Below, piece by piece: positions 17,491 through 25,282 of a DNA stretch of 64,000 nt. Position 1 is the first letter of the stretch, and each line of letters begins with the position of its first letter. The stretch comes from a bacterium (GTDB taxonomy: Bacteria; Pseudomonadota; Alphaproteobacteria; Caulobacterales; Hyphomonadaceae), in assembly GCA_016125045.1 (NCBI GenBank), contig WGML01000002.1, positions 62,001 to 126,000 on the forward strand, given 5' to 3'. Made by a program: the position numbers and the translations under genes. The notes beneath the pieces are model-generated. The model saw nothing but the letters and a program-made list of their open reading frames with translations, did no database searches and was not told the origin of the DNA.

Positions 17491-18015
17491 ATGAAAAACT
17501 TCACTGCAGTAGCCGCGTGTCTTGTGTTCGGCGCGGCGGGACTGATGGGTGCATCGGCGCAGACATCGGGCGTCTATGCCGGGGGCGGATACAGTCATTT
17601 TGATGGCGACAACGCGGTGGTTGGCGGTCTCACAGGCCGTCTCGGCGTCGATTTCGGCAGGTATTGGGGACTAGAGGGCGAGGTGTCCTTCGGCATCAAT
17701 GACGACGATGTCTCGATTGGGACGACCACCGGCACCGTGGAACTCGACAATGCGTTCGGCGTCTTCGGGGTCGGGAAACTGCCCGTCAGCGACCGGTTCG
17801 ATCTGTTTGGTCGCGTCGGCTGGGCGCAGGCGGAAGTCAAGGGCAGCGTTGCGGGTCTCACGGCGTCCGCCGACGACAACGGGCTCGCCTACGGCGTAGG
17901 CGGCAACTTCTGGCTCACCCCGGTCGACGGGTTGCGTGGAGAGGTCACGCGCTTCGACTTTGACGACAACTCAGAGCTGGACGTCTGGTCGGCGAGCTAT
18001 ATTCGCCGGTTCTGA
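17491..18015 (+). CDS. Small outer-membrane beta-barrel protein (OmpA-type barrel fold)
   Basis: 174 aa. The ATG at 17491 begins a good signal peptide (MKNFTAVAACLVFGAAGLMG, cleavage near ASAQ); the longer frame start at 17422 would put charged residues before it. The mature part alternates polar and hydrophobic residues in short strands (GVYAGGGYSHF, FGRYWGLEGEVSFG, FDLFGRVGWAQAEV) and ends in ASYIRRF with a terminal Phe, the outer-membrane insertion signal. Upstream sequence from 17300 to 17490 is AT-rich and probably holds the promoter. No OmpA peptidoglycan domain. Function unknown beyond surface barrel. Confidence 0.85.
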   Translation: MKNFTAVAACLVFGAAGLMGASAQTSGVYAGGGYSHFDGDNAVVGGLTGRLGVDFGRYWGLEGEVSFGINDDDVSIGTTTGTVELDNAFGVFGVGKLPVSDRFDLFGRVGWAQAEVKGSVAGLTASADDNGLAYGVGGNFWLTPVDGLRGEVTRFDFDDNSELDVWSASYIRRF

Positions 18016-18025
18016 TCTCCGGCGT

Positions 18026-18066
18026 GCTCGGCCCGGGGGGATGTCGCCGTCGCCCCCGGGCCGAGC
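18026..18066. terminator. Putative bidirectional terminator hairpin
   Basis: Perfect 14-bp inverted repeat (18026-18039 against 18053-18066, GCTCGGCCC... / ...GGGCCGAGC) with a 13-nt loop, located between two convergent stop codons (18015 and 18074). There is no strong T tract, so termination efficiency is uncertain. Confidence 0.6.
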
Positions 18067-18073
18067 GTTCGGG

Positions 18074-19024
18074 TCAATCCGTCTGCGCAAGCCAGGCCCG
18101 GATGATGTGATGGGCGATGGCGAGGTTCGGCGGCGCATGGCACTCCGGATGGCGGCCGGACATGATCTCCGCCATTTCCTCCCGCGGGAACCAGCGGGCC
18201 GTCTCGATCTCGGTCTCGTCGATCCGCAGCTCCCGGTTCTCAGCCTTCAGGATCATCCCCACCATCAGCGATGACGGAAACGGCCAGGGCTGACAAAACA
18301 GATATTTCGCCTCTCCTGACGCCGCCACGCCCGCTTCTTCCAGGAGTTCACGGGCGGCGCCCTGTTCCATCGTCTCGCCCGGTTCGATGAAGCCGGCGAG
18401 GCAGGAATAGAATCCGGGAGGCCAGGCCTTCTGGCGACCGAGGAGGCAGGCGTCCTCGTGCACCGCGAGCATGATTGCGACCGGGTCGATGCGGGGGAAA
18501 TGGTCCGACTCGCATCCGTCGCACCGGCTTTTCCACCCGGCGTCCACGAGCCGCGTCGGTTGACCGCAATTGGGGCAGAAGCGATGTCGCCTTCGCCATT
18601 CAAACAAGGCGCGGGCCGTCGCGGCGATTCCGGCGTCGCGGGAATCCATCGCCCCCGCCGCCGGGCGAAACCCCTCGAATGCGCCAAGGCCCGCAAGCGG
18701 CGTTGAGCCGAGCGAGAAATCGGGCGCGACGTCCAGTGCGAACACCGGCGCGCCTTTCGGCGTCACCCCGAGAAACAGGGGCGGCGCATCTCCCGCGAAC
18801 GCGCCCGCCTGCGCGCCGAGCCAGAGCAGGTCGCGCGGTCCGGATTGTCCGGGTGAGCCGCTCATCAGCGGGTCGCCGCCCCGCATGAGCATGACCATGG
18901 CGCGATCGCTCGCGAACGCGTCCTTGAGCCAGTCGGCGTCGGTGCGGCGATGTCCGGCGCGGTCGAGGTCTGATCCGGCGAGCGGGATCGCCGCAGCCCC
19001 TGACGGATTGGGAGGCCCGAACAT
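18074..19024 (-). CDS. nudC: NAD(+) diphosphatase (NudC)
   Basis: 316 aa. The three NudC parts are present: an N-terminal domain, a zinc ribbon (FCPNCGQPT ... SRCDGCE, four cysteines around residues 148-168), and a Nudix domain with box GFIEPGETMEQGAARELLEEAG, here read as GX5EX7REUXEE. The downstream SQPWPFPSSLM-type motif of NudC appears as CQPWPFPSSLM. It hydrolyses NAD(H) to NMN(H) plus AMP and may remove NAD caps from RNA. Starts 6 bp after the TIR gene stop, so the two form an operon. The link between a TIR protein and NudC is discussed under findings. Confidence 0.96.
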   Translation of the reverse strand: MFGPPNPSGAAAIPLAGSDLDRAGHRRTDADWLKDAFASDRAMVMLMRGGDPLMSGSPGQSGPRDLLWLGAQAGAFAGDAPPLFLGVTPKGAPVFALDVAPDFSLGSTPLAGLGAFEGFRPAAGAMDSRDAGIAATARALFEWRRRHRFCPNCGQPTRLVDAGWKSRCDGCESDHFPRIDPVAIMLAVHEDACLLGRQKAWPPGFYSCLAGFIEPGETMEQGAARELLEEAGVAASGEAKYLFCQPWPFPSSLMVGMILKAENRELRIDETEIETARWFPREEMAEIMSGRHPECHAPPNLAIAHHIIRAWLAQTD

Positions 19025-19030
19025 GCCGCC

Positions 19031-20194
19031 TCAGAGTTTCTTGATGTTGGAACGGAAGCTCCGGATCGCCCGTTGTGCGCTCAAAACCCCGTAGATGAGG
19101 AAGGCGATCATCGCGAAGACGAAGAAAAACGCGCCGAACCAGATCGCGATCTCGACCGGCTCGTCGTTCGGGAACATGCCGAGCATGTCGCCCCCCAGAT
19201 AGGCGCCCATCAGCCCGGCATAGAGCAGGACGGACGAAATCGCGTACTTGCCAAGCGCGACAAGCGGCGGCCGCCGGCGCATGTAATACCGCACGGGAAA
19301 AACAAGCGCGCCGTAGAACCCCGTTGTCGCCACGGCGAACAACAGGTGCGCCGTCACTCGAGCGGCCATCGAATCCGAGCCCGGATCCATGCCCGTGGCC
19401 TCGAGCAACGCGCCCACTCCGACAATCAGCGGTGTGAGGAACACGATATCGATCCAGCGAAACGGCAGGATGTCATTGGTCGGAAGCGGCTTCTTGCCCC
19501 GCTGACTCTTCTTGCCGACATAGGCCGACGCGCTCGACTGGGTCCCGGTCCCATAGGCGCGAAGCGGCGGCGGCGCGCTGCGGCTGGCGTCCGGTTTGGA
19601 GGGTTTCGGGGTCGCCTGGGGCGGGGTCGCGCCATATTCGGCGAGATCAGGTGGCGGCGCCATGGCGGGCGGCGGCTGAGGCGCCGGGGCAGGGGCGGGC
19701 TCGGCGCCCGACGTGTCGCTCCAGGGCGGGGCCTCGCGAGGCGCAGCGGCCGGCGGGGGCGCCTGCTCCTGAGCGCCGCTTCCGCCAATTCCGCCGGGCG
19801 ACTTCCCCGCAAGATCGACCAGGCGCTCGACCAACTTGTCGATCTGGGCCATCGGATTGGGGAAGACCTGCAGCCAGTTGCGGTCGGCGAGTTCGTAGAG
19901 ATAGGCGCCGCGCGGCTTGCAGTCCTCGATCAGCACCGGAACCACCGGCTTTTCGAGCTGGTCGGCGACCGCAAGCTCCTTCTTGAGCTGGCGCGAATTG
20001 TTCGCGTCCTCGGAAAACAGGATCACGAGCATGTCGGAATCGGTCAGCGCCGCGACGATCTTCTCGCGCCAGTCATCTCCTCCTTCGATCTGGCTGTCAT
20101 ACCAGACCGAAACGCCGCGCGCCTGCAGCCGTTGAACGAGCTGGTCGACGAAGGCGCGGTCGCTCCTGCGATAGCTTACAAAAATGTCGTACAT
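19031..20194 (-). CDS. TIR-domain membrane protein
   Basis: 387 aa. An N-terminal TIR domain (about 1-130) begins MYDIFVSYRRSDRAF, continues with VSVWYDSQIEGGDDW and SDMLVILFSEDANNSRQ, and has Glu73 in LKKELAVAD at the place where catalytic TIRs carry the NADase glutamate. A Pro/Ala-rich linker (about 135-235) follows, then four predicted membrane spans (about 248-375) with a short basic C-terminus. It is first gene of an operon with nudC. TIR proteins of bacteria often act in antiphage defence or as NAD hydrolases, but chromosomal TIR-membrane proteins of this kind have no assigned role. Activity here is inference. Confidence 0.88.
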   Translation of the reverse strand: MYDIFVSYRRSDRAFVDQLVQRLQARGVSVWYDSQIEGGDDWREKIVAALTDSDMLVILFSEDANNSRQLKKELAVADQLEKPVVPVLIEDCKPRGAYLYELADRNWLQVFPNPMAQIDKLVERLVDLAGKSPGGIGGSGAQEQAPPPAAAPREAPPWSDTSGAEPAPAPAPQPPPAMAPPPDLAEYGATPPQATPKPSKPDASRSAPPPLRAYGTGTQSSASAYVGKKSQRGKKPLPTNDILPFRWIDIVFLTPLIVGVGALLEATGMDPGSDSMAARVTAHLLFAVATTGFYGALVFPVRYYMRRRPPLVALGKYAISSVLLYAGLMGAYLGGDMLGMFPNDEPVEIAIWFGAFFFVFAMIAFLIYGVLSAQRAIRSFRSNIKKL

Positions 20195-20311
20195 TCAGGC
20201 GTCCCTGTCCCCGGGGAGAACCCGCCCCGGCGCCGAGAGGAAACCCTATCGACATCGGAGATAAAAGGCGAGCCTTGCCAGCCGGGGATCAGAAGCCGAT
20301 ATGATCAGGTC

Positions 20312-20402
20312 GGAGGCTGGCGCGGGCGAGCCGCTCGCCAACCCGGTCAGGTCCGGAAGGAAGCAGCCGTAACGAGTTTCGTTCGGGTCGCGCCAGTCTC
20401 CA
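20312..20402 (+). ncRNA. ffs: Signal recognition particle RNA (4.5S, small bacterial type)
   Basis: The universally conserved SRP domain IV motif is present: CAGGTCCGGAAGGAAGCAGC within 20348-20368. The flanking strands pair as a long hairpin: GGAGGCTGGCGCG (from 20312) with CGCGCCAGTCTCC (to 20402). It lies upstream of dnaX, a location common in bacteria. Ends are estimated from the terminal stem. Confidence 0.95.
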
Positions 20403-20429
20403 CCCAGTCTCCAATCAGATCTCCGGGCC

Positions 20430-21020
20430 TCAGCCCTTCGGGCAGTCCTTCGGCCGGCTGCCGGGGATCAGGTCGCTCAGGCCCTTGTTCGGTTTCGCCG
20501 CGGGCCGCTTCTCGAGGCAATCCTTCCAGGCGAAGTCCGCGCGCGAGATCGTCCCCGCGACGTCCTTGTTGAACTGGCCGTTCACGCTCGGGCTGTAGTT
20601 GAGGTAGAGCGTCCCGGTTCCAGGCGTGTAGGCCGCCCGGTCGACCAGCTTGCCCGTCTTCTTGTCGACAATGGAGAAGGCCTCCGGATCGACAGTCAGC
20701 TTCTTGTCGTTTGAAAGCGCGTAGGCGCAGTGCCCGTCATAGGCCGGGGCGAAGGCGGTGGGGTTGCGCGTGAAGGCGTCACGGTTCGCCGCCGAGGCGA
20801 ACCAGAACGGAACGCCGTTATGGGTCGCGCTGAATTCCGCCTTGCCTTTGATGGCGCTGAATGAGGTGTGATAGGCGACAACGTCATAGCCGAAATTGGC
20901 GACGCCCGCCTTGTCGACAAATTGCGGCCCGGCATGGGCGGCGCCGGCGAAGGTCGCGGATAGACCGCTGGCGAGGGTCAGGCAGAGGGCGAGGGCGGCG
21001 AAGGCGGGTTTCAGTCTCAT
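20430..21020 (-). CDS. Secreted YHS domain protein, Cys form of the YHS (seleno)protein family
   Basis: 196 aa. The ATG at 21020 starts a clean signal peptide (cleavage near AHAGPQ) with GGGAG upstream; longer in-frame extensions lack one. The mature protein shows the family pattern: FGYDVVAYHT, PFWFASAANRDAFTRNPTAFAPAYDG, then HCAYALS with Cys98, and LYLNYSPSVNGQFNKD. From memory, some members of this family carry selenocysteine at the position of this Cys. Periplasmic; role unknown, with a possible metal or redox function by analogy to other YHS domains. It faces SRP RNA. Confidence 0.88.
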   Translation of the reverse strand: MRLKPAFAALALCLTLASGLSATFAGAAHAGPQFVDKAGVANFGYDVVAYHTSFSAIKGKAEFSATHNGVPFWFASAANRDAFTRNPTAFAPAYDGHCAYALSNDKKLTVDPEAFSIVDKKTGKLVDRAAYTPGTGTLYLNYSPSVNGQFNKDVAGTISRADFAWKDCLEKRPAAKPNKGLSDLIPGSRPKDCPKG

Positions 21021-21199
21021 CGTGGGCACTCCCTTGAAAGCAGGTCTGATGGGCTGCGTCATGCCCCGAAACGCCTTCACTGGCTCCTCAGAATGTCGGG
21101 ACTTGGTCCGTGATCGCGCGCGATCGGTTGGTGAGGTCTCCACACGAGATCGCGAGCAGGGGTGTTCAAGAAAACGCCTGAACGGGCTATGACCGTCCA

Positions 21200-23179
21200 A
21201 TGGCGGATTCACCCAGCAAAGACAGTCCGGACGTCCCCGGCTCCGACGACGCCACCGGCTCGCTCTTCGGTGACGCTCCGGCCGCCGCGACCTATCAGGT
21301 GCTCGCCCGCAAATACCGTCCGACACGCTTTGAAGACCTTGTGGGCCAGGAAGCGATGGTGCGCACGCTCGCCGCCGCGTTCCGGACGGGGCGTATCGCT
21401 CACGCCTTCATGCTCACGGGCGTACGCGGGGTCGGCAAGACCACTACGGCCCGCCTCCTCGCCCGCGCCTTGAACTACCAGACCGACGCGGCCGCCGGCC
21501 CCTCCATGTCGCTCGACCCGCCCGGGGTGCATTGCAGCGCCATCATGGCGTCGAGCCACCCGGACGTGCTGGAGCTGGACGCCGCATCCCGCACCGGGGT
21601 CGCCGACATGCGGGAACTGCTCGACGGCGTGCGTTACGCGCCGGTGTCGGCGCGCTTCAAGGTCTACATCATCGACGAAGTCCACATGCTGTCGACGCCG
21701 GCGTTCAATGCGCTTCTGAAGACGCTTGAGGAGCCTCCGGCGCATGTGAAGTTCATCTTCGCGACCACCGAGATCCGGCGCGTGCCGGTCACCGTTCTGT
21801 CGCGCTGTCAGCGGTTCAACCTGCAGCGCTTTACCCCTGAGACGCTCGCAAGCCACCTTGCGTCTGTCTGCGAAAAGGAGGGGGCGAGCGTCGATCCCGC
21901 CGCGCTCGCGCTCATCGCCCGGGCGGCCGAGGGCTCGGCGCGCGACGGGCTCTCCATCCTCGATCAGGCGATCGTCCAGGGCGAGGCGGGGAAGGTCACG
22001 CTGGAGCAGGTCCGCGACATGCTCGGCCTCGCCGACCGGTCCCGCATGCTCGACCTGTTCGACCAGGTGCTGAACGCCGATCACAAGTCCGCTCTCGCCG
22101 AGACGTCGGAGCTCATCGGGGCCGGCGCGGACGGACCGACGCTCATCAAGGACCTGATGGATATCGTCGTGGAGGTCTCGCGCGCCGAGGCCCTGAAGGC
22201 CGACTATCGCTTCGCCGGACCAGCGGACTGGGGGGACCGTATTCGGGCGATGGCGGACCGCGTCTCCGCCGCCCAGGCGTCTCGGATGTGGCGGCTGCTG
22301 CTTGAAGGGTTCGCCGACTGTGCGCGCGCTCCCGATCCGGCGATCGCCGCCGAGATGGTCGTCCTGCGGCTCGCCGCCGTCGCGGCGCTGCCAACACCCG
22401 AAGACGCCGTGCGGCTTCTGACCCGTGGCGACGGGCCGGGCCATTCATCGGCTCACCTTTCAGGCGAGGCGTCAGGCGCGAATGCTTCGAAATCTGAAAG
22501 GCCTGCTCCGTCTGGCGGGGGGAGCGCGCAGACCCAATTGACGTCGCCGGCGCCGACGGGCGGCGCACGCGTGATCCAGGCCCGTCTCCAGTCGGCTGAA
22601 CCGGAAGCGCAAGAAGGCCCCTGGCTGCAGTCGCTCCAGGACATCATGGACGAGCTGGAGGCGCGCCGGCAGTTCGATCTGCTCTACGATGTGTCGAATT
22701 TCGTCCGACCCTCCGAGGTGCGCTACGGCGTCCTCAGATTTGCGGCGGCCGAACGCGCGCCGGCGGATCTGCTCGTCAGGCTCAAGGACTGGCTCGAGAC
22801 CGCGACCGGCGTTGAGTGGGAGGTGTCGATCACGGCCTCTGGCGCGGAAAGCGACGCCGAGCTGCGCAAACGGCGGCGGCTTGAACGGATTGCGGAAGCT
22901 GAACGCCACCCCCGCGTGGCGGAGGCGCTGAAACTGTTTCCGGGCGCGCGCGTGGTGTCGGTCGAGGCCCCGTCGAACGACGCGGCGGAGCTCGATGAGG
23001 CCGCGCCGGCGGGGGCTTCGTCCATCTCGTCAGACAGGGTCGTTCGGGTGGACTTCGAGGCGAAGCGTCGCCGTCCGGCCGTCGACCCCGGATCGTCGCC
23101 ACCCTCCACCGTGCGGGAGCCCCCTCCCGGCTCCTATGTCGCTGACCCCGAAGAACCGGATGAGGATGAGGACGAATGA
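21200..23179 (+). CDS. dnaX: DNA polymerase III subunit gamma/tau
   Basis: 659 aa clamp-loader ATPase. AAA+ core: LARKYRPTRFEDLVGQEAMV, Walker A GVRGVGKTT (about 74-82), Walker B VYIIDEVHMLS, sensor 1 TTEIRRVPVTVLSRCQRF. The cysteine zinc module of E. coli DnaX is reduced to one Cys (GVHCSAIM), as in several alphaproteobacteria. The second half contains the clamp-loader domain III, a variable linker and a tau-type C-terminal region ending in an acidic tail. Overlaps ybaB by 4 bp. Start ATG at 21200. Confidence 0.96.
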   Translation: MADSPSKDSPDVPGSDDATGSLFGDAPAAATYQVLARKYRPTRFEDLVGQEAMVRTLAAAFRTGRIAHAFMLTGVRGVGKTTTARLLARALNYQTDAAAGPSMSLDPPGVHCSAIMASSHPDVLELDAASRTGVADMRELLDGVRYAPVSARFKVYIIDEVHMLSTPAFNALLKTLEEPPAHVKFIFATTEIRRVPVTVLSRCQRFNLQRFTPETLASHLASVCEKEGASVDPAALALIARAAEGSARDGLSILDQAIVQGEAGKVTLEQVRDMLGLADRSRMLDLFDQVLNADHKSALAETSELIGAGADGPTLIKDLMDIVVEVSRAEALKADYRFAGPADWGDRIRAMADRVSAAQASRMWRLLLEGFADCARAPDPAIAAEMVVLRLAAVAALPTPEDAVRLLTRGDGPGHSSAHLSGEASGANASKSERPAPSGGGSAQTQLTSPAPTGGARVIQARLQSAEPEAQEGPWLQSLQDIMDELEARRQFDLLYDVSNFVRPSEVRYGVLRFAAAERAPADLLVRLKDWLETATGVEWEVSITASGAESDAELRKRRRLERIAEAERHPRVAEALKLFPGARVVSVEAPSNDAAELDEAAPAGASSISSDRVVRVDFEAKRRRPAVDPGSSPPSTVREPPPGSYVADPEEPDEDEDE

Positions 23180-23502
23180 CCGATCTGTCGGACATCTTGC
23201 GCCAGGCGCAGGCGATGCAGGGACGGCTGGCCGAGGCGCAGGCCAAGATGGAGGAGATCACCGCCGAGGGACGGTCCGGGGGCGGCCTCGTCACGGTCAC
23301 GCTGAAGGGCAAGGGTGAACTCTCCGCCGTCCGCATCGATCCGAGCCTGCTGGCGCCGGGGGAGGGCGAAATCCTCGAAGATCTTCTCAAGGCCGCGCAC
23401 GCTGACGCCCGCAAACACCTCGACGAAGCGCTCGCCGAAGCCATGAAGGAAGCCACGGGCGGCCTTGCCGGCATGATGCCAGGCTTCAAGCTGCCGTTCT
23501 GA
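23176..23502 (+). CDS. YbaB/EbfC family nucleoid-associated protein
   Basis: 108 aa, the usual length for the family, with DILRQAQAMQGRLAEAQAKMEEI (helix 1), LVTVTLKGKGEL and VRIDPSLL (strands), and DLLKAAHADARKHLDEAL (helix 2). It is a dimeric DNA-binding protein. The ATG overlaps the dnaX stop (ATGA), the conserved dnaX-ybaB coupling. recR does not follow here; fmt does, after 9 bp. Confidence 0.95.
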   Translation: MTDLSDILRQAQAMQGRLAEAQAKMEEITAEGRSGGGLVTVTLKGKGELSAVRIDPSLLAPGEGEILEDLLKAAHADARKHLDEALAEAMKEATGGLAGMMPGFKLPF

Positions 23503-23511
23503 CCTCAGCCG

Positions 23512-24459
23512 ATGCCGTTTCGCCTCGCCTTCATGGGGTCGCCCGATTTCGCCGTGCCGACCCTGCTTGCCCTGATCGGCGCGGGTCATGAGATCGCGTG
23601 CGTCTACTCCCAGCCGCCCCGACCGGCCGGGCGCGGACAGGCGGAGCGCCGCACCCCCGTGCACGCGGCGGCGGCGGAACGGGGGCTCGAGGTTCGCACA
23701 CCGCCCACGCTCAAGGACCCGGCGGATCGCGCCGCCTTCGCCGCGCTCGGGCTCGATGCGGCGGTGGTTGTCGCCTATGGCCTGCTGCTTCCCAAACCCG
23801 TGCTGGATGCGCCGCGCCTCGGTTGTTTCAACCTCCATGGCAGCCTTCTGCCACGATGGCGCGGCGCTGCTCCGATCCAGCGTGCGGTGATGGCGGGAGA
23901 TGCGCGCACCGGGGTGCAGGTGATGCAGATGGAGGCGGGCCTCGACACGGGGCCAATCCTCGCCGCCGCCGACACGCCGATCGGCCCGACCGACACGGCG
24001 GGGAGCCTGCACGACCGCCTCGCGCCGCTCGGCGCGGCCCTGATAGTGAGCACGCTCGACGCCCTCGACCACGGCGCCGTGCAGCGCCTCGTGCAGTCAG
24101 AGATCGGCGTCACCCATGCGGCGAAGATCACCGCCGATGAGACCGGCATCGACTGGTCGAGACCCGCTCGCCATGTCAGCGCACATATTCGCGGCCTGTC
24201 GCCCCATCCGGGAGCCTGGTTCGAACTCGCCTCGGACCGCGGGCCGGTGCGGTTCAAAGTGCTTAACGCCTTGGTGGAAGACCTCCCGGCAGACGGCGCT
24301 GTCAGCGCTACGCCCGGCGCCGTGCTTGACGACCGCCTGTTGATTGCGTGCGGCGAGGGGGCGGTCCGGCTCACCGAGCTCCAGCGCGCGGGCAAGAGCC
24401 CGATGTCGGCGGACGCCCTCCTGCGCGGGACGCCGATCGCCCCTGGAACCCTGCTGTGA
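23512..24459 (+). CDS. fmt: Methionyl-tRNA formyltransferase
   Basis: 315 aa. Formylates the initiator Met-tRNA with 10-formyl-THF. The N-terminal formyltransferase domain has [11 protein letters not shown], the catalytic Asn107/His109 in [21 protein letters not shown], and Asp144 in [11 protein letters not shown]. The C-terminal OB-like domain (about 205-300) begins [22 protein letters not shown]. Located between ybaB and truA; no def gene is adjacent. Confidence 0.97.
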   Translation: MPFRLAFMGSPDFAVPTLLALIGAGHEIACVYSQPPRPAGRGQAERRTPVHAAAAERGLEVRTPPTLKDPADRAAFAALGLDAAVVVAYGLLLPKPVLDAPRLGCFNLHGSLLPRWRGAAPIQRAVMAGDARTGVQVMQMEAGLDTGPILAAADTPIGPTDTAGSLHDRLAPLGAALIVSTLDALDHGAVQRLVQSEIGVTHAAKITADETGIDWSRPARHVSAHIRGLSPHPGAWFELASDRGPVRFKVLNALVEDLPADGAVSATPGAVLDDRLLIACGEGAVRLTELQRAGKSPMSADALLRGTPIAPGTLL

Positions 24460-24517
24460 GCGCGCGCCGGGTCGCAAGCGGCCCCGTGCGTCGGCGACGT
24501 TCGCCCGATCCGTTCTG

Positions 24518-25282
24518 ATGACCCGATACCGGATCACAATCGAATATGACGGCGGCGGCTTTTCAGGCTGGCAGCGACAAGACGGCGCCCCCTCGGTCCA
24601 GGCGGCGCTTGAAACCGCCGCGGAGGCGCTCGACGGCGCGCCGGTCGTTGTCATCGGGGCGGGGCGCACCGACGCGGGCGTGCACGCAACTGGCCAGGTT
24701 GCGCATTTCGACCTGTCGACACCCCGGGACGCAGGAACGGTGCGCGACGCACTCAACGCCCACCTGCGGCCCCATCCGATCGCCGTTATCGGGGCGGAGA
24801 CTGCGGCGCCCGGTTTCCACGCAAGATTTGACGCAACCGGTCGGGCCTATCTTTACCGGATCATCAACCGGCGCGCCGATCTTGCGCTCGACCGGGGCCG
24901 CGCCTGGCGCGCCCCGCAACCCCTCGACGCCGACGCCATGCACGCCGCCGCGCAAGCCCTTGTCGGCCGTCATGACTTCACGACCTTCCGGGACAGCCAG
25001 TGCCAGGCGGACTCGCCGGTCAAGACGCTGGACCGCGTCGACGTCACGCGCAGCGGTGAAGAGATCCGCTTCGTCTGGGAGGCGCGCTCATTCCTGCACC
25101 GGCAGGTGCGGTCGATGGTCGGATCGCTGGTCGAGGTTGGTCGCGGAAAGGAGCAGCCGGACTGGATCGCCGGGATTCTCGCCGCCGCCGATCGGACGCT
25201 CTGCGGCCCGGTCGCGCCGCCCGACGGGCTCTATCTCACGAGGGTCGATTATGGCGGCGTCAATAGGTCCGCTTCCACCTGA
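24518..25282 (+). CDS. truA: tRNA pseudouridine(38-40) synthase TruA
   Basis: 254 aa. Starts ATG 24518 ([21 protein letters not shown], the standard N-terminus); the longer open frame overlaps fmt and is rejected. The catalytic Asp52 sits in [12 protein letters not shown]; also [10 protein letters not shown] and [13 protein letters not shown]. It modifies anticodon-arm uridines 38-40. Follows fmt as in many alphaproteobacteria. The last 23 bp overlap the 3' end of tamB on the opposite strand. Confidence 0.97.
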   Translation: MTRYRITIEYDGGGFSGWQRQDGAPSVQAALETAAEALDGAPVVVIGAGRTDAGVHATGQVAHFDLSTPRDAGTVRDALNAHLRPHPIAVIGAETAAPGFHARFDATGRAYLYRIINRRADLALDRGRAWRAPQPLDADAMHAAAQALVGRHDFTTFRDSQCQADSPVKTLDRVDVTRSGEEIRFVWEARSFLHRQVRSMVGSLVEVGRGKEQPDWIAGILAAADRTLCGPVAPPDGLYLTRVDYGGVNRSAST

